Positions 5,465 through 13,919 are shown, counted from the stretch's first letter. The stretch is 14,006 bases of DNA from Coriobacteriaceae bacterium (GCA_015062635.1 SUUF01000051.1:1-14006); one strand, 5' to 3'. A program made the numbers and translations. Notes: a model not told the origin generated them from the sequence alone.

Positions 5465-8400
5465 TCACCGCCTCCTGCGAGCCGGGGCGGCCATGGAAGG
5501 CCCGCCGAACTGGTCTTTCCTTCGCAACAGCGCATAACCCGCTGCCAACGCCATGATGAAGGCCCCGATGAACAGGAACTCGAAGACGCCGATTCCGCCC
5601 GCCGCGGGCAGCAGGTAGGTGTGCACGTTCGGTACCACCAGCGTGTATGCGCCGTCGGCATCCGGCCCGTCGAGCCGCGCGGGAGCCTCCGCATATTCAT
5701 CGGGAGTCAGGGTCACCTCGCCCTGGGTGCTCACCGTGAACGTCAGGGGCTTGTCGGCGGGGCGTTTCACCCACCCGGCGGGAACCGCCGATTCCACGAG
5801 CCAATAGGTTCCCGGCACGAGCTTGCCGAAATCGATTGCGCCTCCAGCCGAGGTCGTGTACGTGCCCACGGCAGTCGCCGTGGCGAAATCGGCGCCCTTC
5901 GACAACGCGAACGTCACGCCCTCGACAACGATCTCGGGCTTTGCCTTGTCGACCTTCGAGAGCACGACATCGGCCCCGGCCGGGCCGTTCGTCAGCACGG
6001 CCTTGCCGCCATAGGGGCTCACCTCGCACGAAAGCAGCTGCGCATCCTGCGCCTTCTCGGTCGTCTTGTCGGCATCTTCATAGTACTTCACGCTCGAGAG
6101 CGCCATCGTCTGGCCGTTAAGCTCGAAGGTCTCGCCGTAAGCGCTGAAGTCGGCGCAGGTGCCATCGGCAGCCACGGTGCCCGTGCCCTCGGTCACGGTG
6201 TAGGTCAGGCCCTCGACCACCTTCAGGTTCTCGAAGGCGCAGCTCGTATCGGATGCGCTGAACGTCGCGTATTTCTTCGACCCGTCGCTTCCCTCGAGCT
6301 GCACCACGATGGTCTCGGCTCCGGGATCGACGCCATCCCACACCTTCTCGACCTCGATTTTCGTCAAGGCCTCGTTGGTCACCGCCGCCGTGCCCGAATC
6401 GGGCGACACGCTGGCCAGCGGGTCGGCGCTCGCCGCACCGCCTGACGGCGTGTATTCGAGCGACTTCTGCTGGTAGGTCTTGCCGTCGAAGGTAAAGGTG
6501 CCGCTCGTGGCGAATGCCGCGAAGTCACCGCACGTGCCATCGTTCGCCACCGTGCCCGTGCCCTCGACGATGCTGTATTCGCGACCGGTCGCAACCGGCA
6601 GGTCCTCGAACGTGTAGGTCCAGGCATCGGGGCCGAGCTCGACATACCGCGGGTCTTCGCCGGTGCTGTTCAGCTGGATGACGATGGGTGCCGCAGGCGT
6701 GACTCCCTCCCACGCCTTCTGCACCGTGACCTGGGTGAGCTCCTGGTTGGCGATGGTCGCCGTGCCCGATTTCTCGGGCACGCTGCCTGTAATGCCGGCA
6801 TCCGACGCGTTGCTGCCGCCTTCGGCCGCCCCCGCATACGTGGTCGACACGCGCTGGTACTTCTTGCCGCTATGCTCGAACTTCTCGTCGAACGCGCTGA
6901 AGCCTTCGCAGGTCTCGTTCTCGCCCACGGTTCCCGTGCCCTCGGCGACGCTATAGACCGTCTGGTTGATGTCGAGCCCCTCGAACGTGTACGACCAGCC
7001 ATTAGCGGCATTGAGCTCCGCATAGCGCTTCGTGCCGTCGGTGCCGGAAAGCTCCACGACGATGGGTGCGCTCGGCGCCGTCGGCGTCCAGCTCTTCACG
7101 ACCTCGATGCTCGTCTTCTGAAGGGTGTTCTCCACTTCGGCGCGGCCGATCTGCGCGTTCAGGTAATCCTTGGCGTACGCGCCCGCCGGGGTGGGGTTCT
7201 GCGTCGCATCGACGTTCTTGGGCGTCTGGTAACCGGCGACCGTCAGGTCATATTTCACCGAGCTGTCGTAATCATCGGCGGTTCCATACGCGAAGGTCGT
7301 GCTCGCGTAATTCACGTGCGTCACCGCAGGCGTGATGCCGATGCTCCACGTGGCCCCGCTTGCCATGGCCTCCCAGTTCCCCGCCGTGCCGTCATAGGGT
7401 TTCGCAGGGTCGTCATCCGTCCAGAATTCCACGTCATCGCGCGGGGTGATGCTCGCGAGCTTCAAGCCGCCGCTCGCGGTTTCGGCAAGGGTGTATTCGC
7501 CGAGCGGCAAGCCCGTCACCCATTCGCTCAGCAAGTACACATAGTCGCCCTCTTCGCGCAACGCCGTCGTGGGAAGCGGCAAGGTCTTCGACCACACGGT
7601 TTCATCGGCCGGCTCCGAGGTTATGTCCGCGCCCGTCAGCGTGAAGTCCATGCTCGCATCGGACATGTCCTGCTTGGCCTTCTCCCAGTCTTCCGTCAGC
7701 ATCTTCTTCTCGACGAGGATGCGGCCGTCGACGGCGTGGATCACCGCCCAGCCCATCTCGTCGGTCGTGTTCTGCTCGCCGGCCGTGGCCTGTTGCTCGG
7801 GCCCAACCGTGTTGCGAATGAGCGCGTCATCGCGGTTCATCAGGCCCGTCAAGGCACGCGTGCGCTCGGATCCGTCGCCTTCAGAGGCGTTCGAAGAGCT
7901 ATCAGTCGTGGCATCCGAGGTCAGCGCCAGCGGCTCGTAGCTAATGGAGAACTGGTACTGCACCGGCGTCGCGGTGTTCATATGGGTGCTCTGGTTCACA
8001 TAGGTGTCGAATTCCACGAAGCGGTTGGCTTCGTTCTTGGTGTCGTTTACCTCGGTGTTTTCGGCGAAGTCGACGCACTTCCACTCGTAGGTGAGCATGC
8101 CGACCTTGTCTTCCTTCGGGTCGACGCCACTGGTGCTCGGCCCCGCATACGATGACCCATCGGTCGGGCTTTCCAGGTAGTAATACGGAAGCTCGAGCTT
8201 GATGGAGGCGCTGCCCCCGCTCTTCGTGATGGTTATCTTCTCGGATGCGGCCTTGGTGTTGTCCTTGCCCTCGATGACCACCGAGCCCGGCGATTCCGTG
8301 ACGGTGTAGTTCCCGTCGGCCTTCAGCGCCGCGATCAGGTCCTCCACGCCCGTGCCGGCGTCATCCTTCAGGTTCACATGCTGCAACAGGGTGTAATAGA

Positions 8401-11400
8401 AATCCTTGTTCGGGTTGTCGGGGTCTGACCCCGGATGCAGCTCGGCGCTCAAGCGCTCGAGGTACTCCACATAGTATTTGCTCGACAGGTCGGGGTCGGC
8501 CTCGCCGATGGCATCCTCGTTGTACACCGTGTCGGCCACGCGATGCGCGGCGTCCGTGCGCTCGCCGACCTTGTTGTCGGTGCCCATCATCAGGCTTAGC
8601 AGCTCGCCCGGCGTGATTTCCTCGCCCAGGAAGATAGTGTCCTCGTAGTTGCCAAGCGCAACGTCGAGCAGCCCCGGGTTCACCGTCGCAAACGGGAAGG
8701 TCTTGCTGGTCTTCGTGGTGTCTTGCACCTCGAGGCCGTTTTGCCCGTATACCGGGACCGGGTCGCCGTTCGCATCCAGGACGGCCTTGCCGTCGGCGCC
8801 GGTTTGCACCTGCGGCTTGTATACCAGGTTCTCGTCGGGCTCGTTTCCGTTCGTCAAAACGTCGTTGCCGCCCAGGAAGTCCTGCTTCGCCTGCAGGCGG
8901 ATCTGGCTCTTCCACGGGAACACGGTGTCGCCGTTTACCGAGGAACCCTGGATGTCCTGGTTTTGCCACAACACGTAGAACATCTTCTTGTTCGCGTCGT
9001 AGCCAAGCTGGGCGTACCTGCCATCCGGCGTGGTGAAGCCCACATGCCCATTCGCGTCGACGTTCATCGTATCGGTGCTAGTGAAGTTGCCGTTTTCGTC
9101 AAGCACCGTGAGCACCTGGCGGTTCTCGTTTATCACGTCGAAGCGCGGGTCGATGTAGTCGCGGATGCTGTAGTTATGTAAGCCCGTGGTGATGTACTCG
9201 GCGATCTCGCGGAATTTCTGAACCACATCATACGAGCTACCAGAACCCGCCACAAAGAACAGCTTGTTGCCGTTTTCATCGGTAGAGGCCCATTCGGTCA
9301 GATTGTTGGTGGCCCTATTAATGCTCGTGGTACTCATGCCTGAAGACTGCATGAACACCGTTATGACGGTATACCCATTCTCCTGTCCTTTACCAAACGT
9401 GTTTTGAAGGTAAGCATCTGTTGTGGCATTAGCGCCAGTGCCCTGGTCCAAGCCGTCGGTGAAGATGATCAGGTACTTGTCATTATCGGTCTGCGCGCCG
9501 CCCTTGAGATAATCGTTGTAAGCGTTCAAGCCCATACGTGCATAGGTGCCACCCGTTATGACATATTGGTAATGTCCGTTATTGGCTCCGTCACCCGTCT
9601 TGGTGCTGCCACCAGTGCCATGCTGGTCTAGCGCCGCTGCCATGTCCTCAGATTCCGAGCTCCATCCCATAAGCACCAACTGATTGCCGGTGAAGCGGGT
9701 ATGGCTATATCGCGCAATAGAAACCTCGCTGTTAGGGGATGCCGCATTAAGGATGGAGCCGAACTGCGCAATAGAATCCTGCAGCGTCTCCGCCTTGGTA
9801 AGCATCTGATCTCGCTTGACGTAAACGAGACTGCTTTCAGTACCGGGGCCAATGTTGCCCTCTCCTTCGGGGTTAATCGGCGTGGTGGGGCTATTCACGT
9901 TTCCCTTATTGAACCTGCAGTTCAGGTAGTAGTGGGTACCGTCAGTGGTAACCCAGAAACGGCAGGGGCCCGTCAATCCATCGTGTTGCAAGCCCTCATA
10001 TACCTTGCCGCCGTAATTATTGACGTTTGTGGTATGGGTACCACTGTTTACGTAATACCAGCCGACATTGTTGGCGTTGCCGCTTTGCGCAGAAGTCCAA
10101 TGTGTAATCAGCGCTTTGCCAATATAATTGCCATCATTGCCAAGCTCGGTGTACGCCCCGCCATCACTTGCCGCGCCCGTGCCACTGCCGCTGCAGTTGC
10201 CATCGGTGTAGCCAAGCGCCACATACTCGTTGATAGGATTGGTGCTCGTCGCGGTATGCGTATATACGTAGTATTTATAGCTGTTGTAGTTGAGGTTGCT
10301 GTTGTCGGTCTCGGTCTTGTCCAGCATCCTGTCGAGGATCGTATACGCGGCTGCATTATTCGTGCGGTTAATCGCATGATTAAGGTCGTAATAATTGTTG
10401 GCCAAATCTTGCAACTCAGCCGCCGTAAAAACTCTGTTTCCGTTGATATCCGTCAACTCGTCTAATAGCAATGGCGTCGGCTCGCCCGCCGTCCATGCCA
10501 TGGATCCCGAAGAATCAAGCACCACGCCCACGCTGGCGGCGGTGTCCACATACCATGCCTCCAGGTTCACCAGAAACTCACGGTCACGCACCCGCTGGGC
10601 GCTCTTGTCGGTATACAGGCCCACTTCCTTGTTGTAGTACTTGCCGTCTTCCTTGTCGTAGCGGCCCTTGGTCTGGGTCGCGTTTTGCTCTTGCGCAGCC
10701 TCGAAGTACACGTAGACCTTCGCGAGGTTCACGTCGTCGCTGTAGGTGAACGTCACCTCGGTCTTGCCGGAATTGAAGCTCACGGCAGGCGATCCGGCCA
10801 CCACCGACACGCCGGAATATGTCTCGCCATCGCGGCGGATGTTCGGGTCGTCGAGCGTGTAGGTCACCGACCGCTGGGAATCGGTCTTGTTGATGTATTT
10901 CACGTTGCCATCGGTTATCGACCCGTCGGCATGCACGTAGCGGATGATGTAGCGCAGGGTGTCTTTCTCGACATGCTCGGGCTTCACGTAGATATCGAGC
11001 GTGCTCACCTCGTCGGGGGTGTTGCCGCGGCCGGTATAGCCGCGCACGGTATACGACCCGATGAGGCTGTCGAGCTCGCTGGTGACGGGCTTCAGGTACT
11101 TGCCTTCGCCGCCGAACGGCACGAGAGAAGGATCGGACGCGTCGTAGTCGTACCACACGAGGTTGCCCTCGGCGTCGGTTTCGTAGGCATGGGCGGTATG
11201 CAAGACGGTCTTGGTTACCTCGAGTCCCGGCAGGTTGAAATCCTCGACGCGGATGCTTTGCTCCCACGTCCAGAAATAGGTGGTCTTGCCGGGGGTGTAC
11301 TCGGTGCCGTCTTCGTTGAGCAGGCGAATCTGCACGATACGGCGGCTCTCGTTGCTGCCGACCTGATTAATCTCCTCGGTCGAGCGGCCGCTGTCGGAAA

Positions 11401-12493
11401 CCAGGGTGTCCACGCTCGTACCGATGCCCCAGCGGTCGTAGTCGTGCACGGTGCCTCCCGCGTCGGCCCAGGTGCCGCCGGCGGGCGTGTTCATCCTCAG
11501 CCAGCCAACGCCATCGCCCACCGATGCCTCCGTCGTGCCGCCGGTGTTGTTGCCGTCGCTCGAAAACACCAGGTAGTACGAGAACGATGTGGCCTCGAAT
11601 TCCGCGGAATTCAGTTTGCCGGCCTTCGTCGTGTCGACGGCGGCGTCGAGCACCTCGAGCTCGCCGTCGGTGGTGAGGTGCGCCACTTCCACGGGGTCGC
11701 TCGCCTCGCCCATCGGCTGGGCGCGCTTGTAGTCTATCGACACCTTCACCGCGCCGTTCGGCTCGACCTCGTTGCCATTGGCGTCGAGGATGCGGATGTC
11801 ATACACCTTCGCGGCGGTGTAGACCTTGTCGTCTTCGTGCAGCATGTCGGACAGGCTCGTCAGGGCCTCGCCGTAGGCATCCGCCTTCTCGGGGGTCACG
11901 GGATGAATCTCCTCGACGACCAGCGAGACGCCCCCGTTGAGCACCTCGTCGCTTGCCGTGACCGTAGCACGCAACGCCGCATCGACATATACGAGCTCGG
12001 TGTCTTGCGCGCCTTCATCGGCATCGTCGGCGGCATCGGCGCTGGCAGAATCGCTCTCGGTGCTTTCGTCGGCGCCCTCATCGGCGCCCTCCTCGGCACC
12101 GTCATCGGCAACCGCGTCAGTACCTTCGCCATCGGAAGCAGCCGGCGCCCCGTCGTTCGACGGCTCGGGGTCGCCGCCTTCCTCAGCGCCCGATTCTTCG
12201 GTTCCCGGCCCTTCGGCGGCTTCGGCGGCTTCGACGGACGCTTCGTCAGCGTCCGCGCTCCCGCTATCTTGGGCTATCCCCACGCCAGCGTCGTCGGCGT
12301 CATCTTCATCCTGTTCAACTGCCAGCAATTGGGCATCGTCCCCGAACTGCGTCGACTCGGCCGCGCTCCCGGACTCTTCCGCAAACGCGCCGGTGAACGG
12401 CGGGCACAGCGACACCACCAGCACGACGCACAGCAAAACCTTCAGGAACGACTTCAAACCATGTAAGCGATGGCCCGCGATGCAGTTGCTCAT
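5465..12493 (-). CDS. Giant VWA/CnaB surface protein, probable pilus tip adhesin
   Basis: This 2342-aa wall-anchored protein is the likely adhesive tip. Visible parts in order: signal peptide (about 1-38, ending GAFA); Asp/Glu/Ala/Ser-rich low-complexity stretch (about 39-160); beta-rich modules (about 165-650); VWA domain with metal-site DSSGSM (Asp660, Ser662, Ser664) and FTDG Asp1013; a beta-rich linker containing a CnaB-like unit near 1590-1700; three similar CnaB repeats (about 1792-2170); a fourth CnaB-like unit with E-box YWLVESAVPAGW (Glu2234); then LPAAG (2295-2299), a hydrophobic segment and a basic tail. VWA ancillary pilins such as the streptococcal tip proteins bind host ligands; that role here is inference. 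I chose ATG 12493 because the signal peptide starts there with GGGGG 4 nt upstream; GTG 12523 is possible. The DNA for the VWA body is less GC-rich than its flanks. LPAAG lacks the usual Thr. Confidence 0.93.
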   Translation of the reverse strand: MSNCIAGHRLHGLKSFLKVLLCVVLVVSLCPPFTGAFAEESGSAAESTQFGDDAQLLAVEQDEDDADDAGVGIAQDSGSADADEASVEAAEAAEGPGTEESGAEEGGDPEPSNDGAPAASDGEGTDAVADDGAEEGADEGADESTESDSASADAADDADEGAQDTELVYVDAALRATVTASDEVLNGGVSLVVEEIHPVTPEKADAYGEALTSLSDMLHEDDKVYTAAKVYDIRILDANGNEVEPNGAVKVSIDYKRAQPMGEASDPVEVAHLTTDGELEVLDAAVDTTKAGKLNSAEFEATSFSYYLVFSSDGNNTGGTTEASVGDGVGWLRMNTPAGGTWADAGGTVHDYDRWGIGTSVDTLVSDSGRSTEEINQVGSNESRRIVQIRLLNEDGTEYTPGKTTYFWTWEQSIRVEDFNLPGLEVTKTVLHTAHAYETDAEGNLVWYDYDASDPSLVPFGGEGKYLKPVTSELDSLIGSYTVRGYTGRGNTPDEVSTLDIYVKPEHVEKDTLRYIIRYVHADGSITDGNVKYINKTDSQRSVTYTLDDPNIRRDGETYSGVSVVAGSPAVSFNSGKTEVTFTYSDDVNLAKVYVYFEAAQEQNATQTKGRYDKEDGKYYNKEVGLYTDKSAQRVRDREFLVNLEAWYVDTAASVGVVLDSSGSMAWTAGEPTPLLLDELTDINGNRVFTAAELQDLANNYYDLNHAINRTNNAAAYTILDRMLDKTETDNSNLNYNSYKYYVYTHTATSTNPINEYVALGYTDGNCSGSGTGAASDGGAYTELGNDGNYIGKALITHWTSAQSGNANNVGWYYVNSGTHTTNVNNYGGKVYEGLQHDGLTGPCRFWVTTDGTHYYLNCRFNKGNVNSPTTPINPEGEGNIGPGTESSLVYVKRDQMLTKAETLQDSIAQFGSILNAASPNSEVSIARYSHTRFTGNQLVLMGWSSESEDMAAALDQHGTGGSTKTGDGANNGHYQYVITGGTYARMGLNAYNDYLKGGAQTDNDKYLIIFTDGLDQGTGANATTDAYLQNTFGKGQENGYTVITVFMQSSGMSTTSINRATNNLTEWASTDENGNKLFFVAGSGSSYDVVQKFREIAEYITTGLHNYSIRDYIDPRFDVINENRQVLTVLDENGNFTSTDTMNVDANGHVGFTTPDGRYAQLGYDANKKMFYVLWQNQDIQGSSVNGDTVFPWKSQIRLQAKQDFLGGNDVLTNGNEPDENLVYKPQVQTGADGKAVLDANGDPVPVYGQNGLEVQDTTKTSKTFPFATVNPGLLDVALGNYEDTIFLGEEITPGELLSLMMGTDNKVGERTDAAHRVADTVYNEDAIGEADPDLSSKYYVEYLERLSAELHPGSDPDNPNKDFYYTLLQHVNLKDDAGTGVEDLIAALKADGNYTVTESPGSVVIEGKDNTKAASEKITITKSGGSASIKLELPYYYLESPTDGSSYAGPSTSGVDPKEDKVGMLTYEWKCVDFAENTEVNDTKNEANRFVEFDTYVNQSTHMNTATPVQYQFSISYEPLALTSDATTDSSSNASEGDGSERTRALTGLMNRDDALIRNTVGPEQQATAGEQNTTDEMGWAVIHAVDGRILVEKKMLTEDWEKAKQDMSDASMDFTLTGADITSEPADETVWSKTLPLPTTALREEGDYVYLLSEWVTGLPLGEYTLAETASGGLKLASITPRDDVEFWTDDDPAKPYDGTAGNWEAMASGATWSIGITPAVTHVNYASTTFAYGTADDYDSSVKYDLTVAGYQTPKNVDATQNPTPAGAYAKDYLNAQIGRAEVENTLQKTSIEVVKSWTPTAPSAPIVVELSGTDGTKRYAELNAANGWSYTFEGLDINQTVYSVAEGTGTVGENETCEGFSAFDEKFEHSGKKYQRVSTTYAGAAEGGSNASDAGITGSVPEKSGTATIANQELTQVTVQKAWEGVTPAAPIVIQLNSTGEDPRYVELGPDAWTYTFEDLPVATGREYSIVEGTGTVANDGTCGDFAAFATSGTFTFDGKTYQQKSLEYTPSGGAASADPLASVSPDSGTAAVTNEALTKIEVEKVWDGVDPGAETIVVQLEGSDGSKKYATFSASDTSCAFENLKVVEGLTYTVTEGTGTVAADGTCADFSAYGETFELNGQTMALSSVKYYEDADKTTEKAQDAQLLSCEVSPYGGKAVLTNGPAGADVVLSKVDKAKPEIVVEGVTFALSKGADFATATAVGTYTTSAGGAIDFGKLVPGTYWLVESAVPAGWVKRPADKPLTFTVSTQGEVTLTPDEYAEAPARLDGPDADGAYTLVVPNVHTYLLPAAGGIGVFEFLFIGAFIMALAAGYALLRRKDQFGGPSMAAPARRRR
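5987..7120 (-). repeat. Three tandem CnaB-coding repeats of about 376 bp
   Basis: Within the tip gene three units encode the same pattern: Lys in V-x-K-x-W, Glu in EGTGTV, then a Cys-x-x-F motif and a C-terminal Asn. The identical 11-base string ccgtgccctcg recurs at 6181, 6556 and 6934, giving periods of 375 and 378 bp. The predicted isopeptide triads are Lys1800-Glu1851-Asn1916, Lys1926-Glu1977-Asn2040 and Lys2050-Glu2102-Asn2169. Such Lys-Asn cross-links are known to stiffen pilus stalks; formation here is inferred from the motifs. Confidence 0.85.
12000..12380 (-). repeat. Low-complexity acidic stretch of the tip protein
   Basis: This part encodes roughly residues 39-165 of the tip protein, built almost wholly from Asp, Glu, Ala, Ser and Gly with short degenerate repeats such as GADEGADE. 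No fold is expected. It follows the signal peptide directly, so it would be the exposed N-terminal end of the mature protein. The DNA is a run of imperfect ctcatcggcgcc-like repeats, which could change length by slippage. Confidence 0.75.
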
Positions 12494-12593
12494 AGAACCC
12501 CCGGCCCCCGTTGCTCGAAACACCGTTCACGCTAGGAACCCCCGGTTTTGTGCATGGCAATGCCGCGGGACATACCTAGCCATATTTGATTCT

Positions 12594-12620
12594 GCCTATT
12601 GTGGGTTTTCGAAAGTAGGC
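12594..12620. promoter_or_regulatory. Candidate operator upstream of the tip gene
   Basis: The inverted repeat GCCTA-N17-TAGGC surrounds the 8-bp palindrome TTTCGAAA (12607-12614). It lies about 100 bp upstream of the tip ATG and just after the regulator's stop codon. No good -35/-10 pair is seen in this 130-bp gap, which would fit an activator-dependent promoter. This is a weak call; short inverted repeats can occur by chance. Confidence 0.25.
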
Positions 12621-12625
12621 ACCTT

Positions 12626-13738
12626 CTACCGCGAAATGGTGCTAGTTTCTGGCACGCCTCTCACGTTCTGGGCCTTCGCCATGACATCCCATGCCAGCGC
12701 GCGCGACAGCTCGCCGCGGTTCTTCACGCCGAGCTTCTGATATGCGTTGGTCAGGTAGTGCTTCACCGTGTTTTCGGCCACGCCCAAGAACCGGGCCGTC
12801 TCGCGATTGCTCCAACCCCAGATGACCAACGCGACCGAGCAATACTCCAAGATGGAGAGCTTGGCGCCCAAAACCGGCAAGTGCAACCGCTCGCGCAGGG
12901 CGTGCCAGCCTGCGCGCTGCGCGCGGATCATCGAGCGCAGCTCGAGGTACGATGCCTCGTCTTTGCCGTGCAGGCAATGGCGGATGAGCCCGGGCATGAA
13001 CGCGCTGAGCTCCACGAACGGCATCACGATACCTAGGGGCTTCGCGAAGTTCCACGCCTTTTCGAAGACATCCACCGCCCGCTCCGCTGCACCCAAACGC
13101 AACGACGCTGCTGCCATCACCAAGCGCAGCTTCGTCGCCGACACCGGATACCTATCGCCGATTATCGCCAGGAAACTCCGCGCGATGCCAATTGCCTGTT
13201 CGGGTTCGTGCCCTTGCAGCGCCCGGAGCGCGATTTGGAATCCGCAGTAGGCTTGCAGGCCCAAGGGCGCTTCCGCGAGTTCCACCGCCGCATTCGGCAG
13301 ACCCGCAAAGGGAACGAGGGTACAGTCTTCTATTATGCGCGCGCAAACATACGCCGCGCCGAAACGGTTGACGTCATCGACGTCGGCGAAGGGGCCACGG
13401 TAGAGGCTCTCGGCTTCGAGAATGCAATCGTAAGCGGCGGCCGGCTCGTTCAAGGCCACGCGGGTGACGACGCGCAAACACTGCGCCACGATGCGCTCGA
13501 GCTCGTCGCCGTCGCGCGCGATGGCATCCGCCGCGATGGCCGCCTCTTCGGGGTATCCCATGTGATAGGCGCATTCCGCAAGCTCGACCGTCGGGTTTTC
13601 GGCCTGGGAAATCTCCTCGATGGCATCGATGATTCCCGTTTCCCCGAACCGCCGTTCCAGATACGGCATCGGCGATGTCTGCCCGTCGCGCATACTCTTT
13701 CGCCCCATGCACCATTCGAACGGACGCAACGGGAGCAT
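12626..13738 (-). CDS. LuxR-family HTH transcriptional regulator
   Basis: This is a DNA-binding regulator of up to 370 aa. The C-terminus (about 297-346) is a LuxR/GerE helix-turn-helix with the hallmark pattern WGWSNRETARFLGVAENTVK followed by HYLTNAYQKLGVKNR. The first 290 residues are mostly helical with Ala/Leu/Glu-rich paired helices, like TPR-type repeats; I see no receiver, PAS or ATPase motif, so its signal is unknown. The protein is soluble, without membrane segments. Possible starts are 13738, 13708, 13693 and 13669, none with a strong ribosome site. It is read in the same direction as the pilus genes and ends 132 bp before the tip ATG, with no clear terminator between, so it could be partly co-transcribed. 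Control of the pilus operon is inferred from adjacency. A palindrome over its own promoter suggests regulation of the gene itself. Confidence 0.88.
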   Translation of the reverse strand: MLPLRPFEWCMGRKSMRDGQTSPMPYLERRFGETGIIDAIEEISQAENPTVELAECAYHMGYPEEAAIAADAIARDGDELERIVAQCLRVVTRVALNEPAAAYDCILEAESLYRGPFADVDDVNRFGAAYVCARIIEDCTLVPFAGLPNAAVELAEAPLGLQAYCGFQIALRALQGHEPEQAIGIARSFLAIIGDRYPVSATKLRLVMAAASLRLGAAERAVDVFEKAWNFAKPLGIVMPFVELSAFMPGLIRHCLHGKDEASYLELRSMIRAQRAGWHALRERLHLPVLGAKLSILEYCSVALVIWGWSNRETARFLGVAENTVKHYLTNAYQKLGVKNRGELSRALAWDVMAKAQNVRGVPETSTISR

Positions 13739-13758
13739 GCAGACCCAGCCGCGCCCAT

Positions 13759-13776
13759 ATGTATAACTTTATACAT
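13759..13776. promoter_or_regulatory. Perfect palindrome over the regulator promoter
   Basis: ATGTATAACTTTATACAT has 8-bp perfect arms and a 2-bp centre. It overlaps the proposed -10 box of the LuxR gene, 20 bp before its first ATG. A repressor bound here would block polymerase, so autoregulation is a natural guess, although the site could belong to another regulator. The AT-rich palindrome stands out in GC-rich DNA. Confidence 0.6.
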
Positions 13777-13797
13777 ACAATTTTCCCGTTTTGTCAG
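13768..13797 (-). promoter_or_regulatory. Promoter of the LuxR-family regulator
   Basis: On the minus strand CTGACA (13792-13797, one mismatch to TTGACA) is followed after 18 bp by TATAAA (13768-13773). Transcription would begin near 13761, giving a leader of only about 20 nt before ATG 13738. Boxes and spacing fit a sigma-70-type promoter. Confidence 0.55.
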
Positions 13798-13866
13798 CAT
13801 GGATGCAAGCGGATTTTTCCCCGATAGCTGGTCATTATGGTTTTCACCGCGTTGCGCGCAAACGCG

Positions 13867-13892
13867 AAAGGACGCCCCGAGGGACGCCCTTT
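13867..13892 (-). terminator. Terminator after the right-edge gene
   Basis: The minus strand forms an 11-bp stem (AAAGGGCGTCC with GGCGTCCTTT, two G-U pairs) and a 4-nt loop, starting 27 bp after a stop codon. The T-run after it is short. A-run, GC-rich stem and T-run match the design of the hairpin at 393-418. Confidence 0.65.
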
Positions 13893-13919
13893 CCAACATG
13901 CGGTTATGCGATGCGCGGT

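Noticed and set aside
3202..5556. 784-codon open frame on the plus strand opposite the shaft pilin
   Set aside because: It mirrors the shaft gene in high-GC DNA. Its translation is Arg/Val/His/Gly-rich without domains, while the minus strand encodes a clear pilin with signal peptide, E-box and LPATG.
6872..8155. 427-codon plus-strand frame opposite the CnaB region
   Set aside because: It is an antisense artefact of codon bias; it has no start context or domain.
10685..12466. 593-codon open frame on the plus strand opposite the tip gene
   Set aside because: It is a shadow of the acidic, GC-rich part of the tip gene. There is no family signature, and the minus-strand frame continues unbroken for 7 kb with recognisable domains.
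12494..12523. GTG at 12523 as the start of the tip protein
   Set aside because: It would add MFRATGAGGS before the signal peptide and lacks a good ribosome site. ATG 12493 has GGGGG 4 nt upstream and begins a normal signal peptide.
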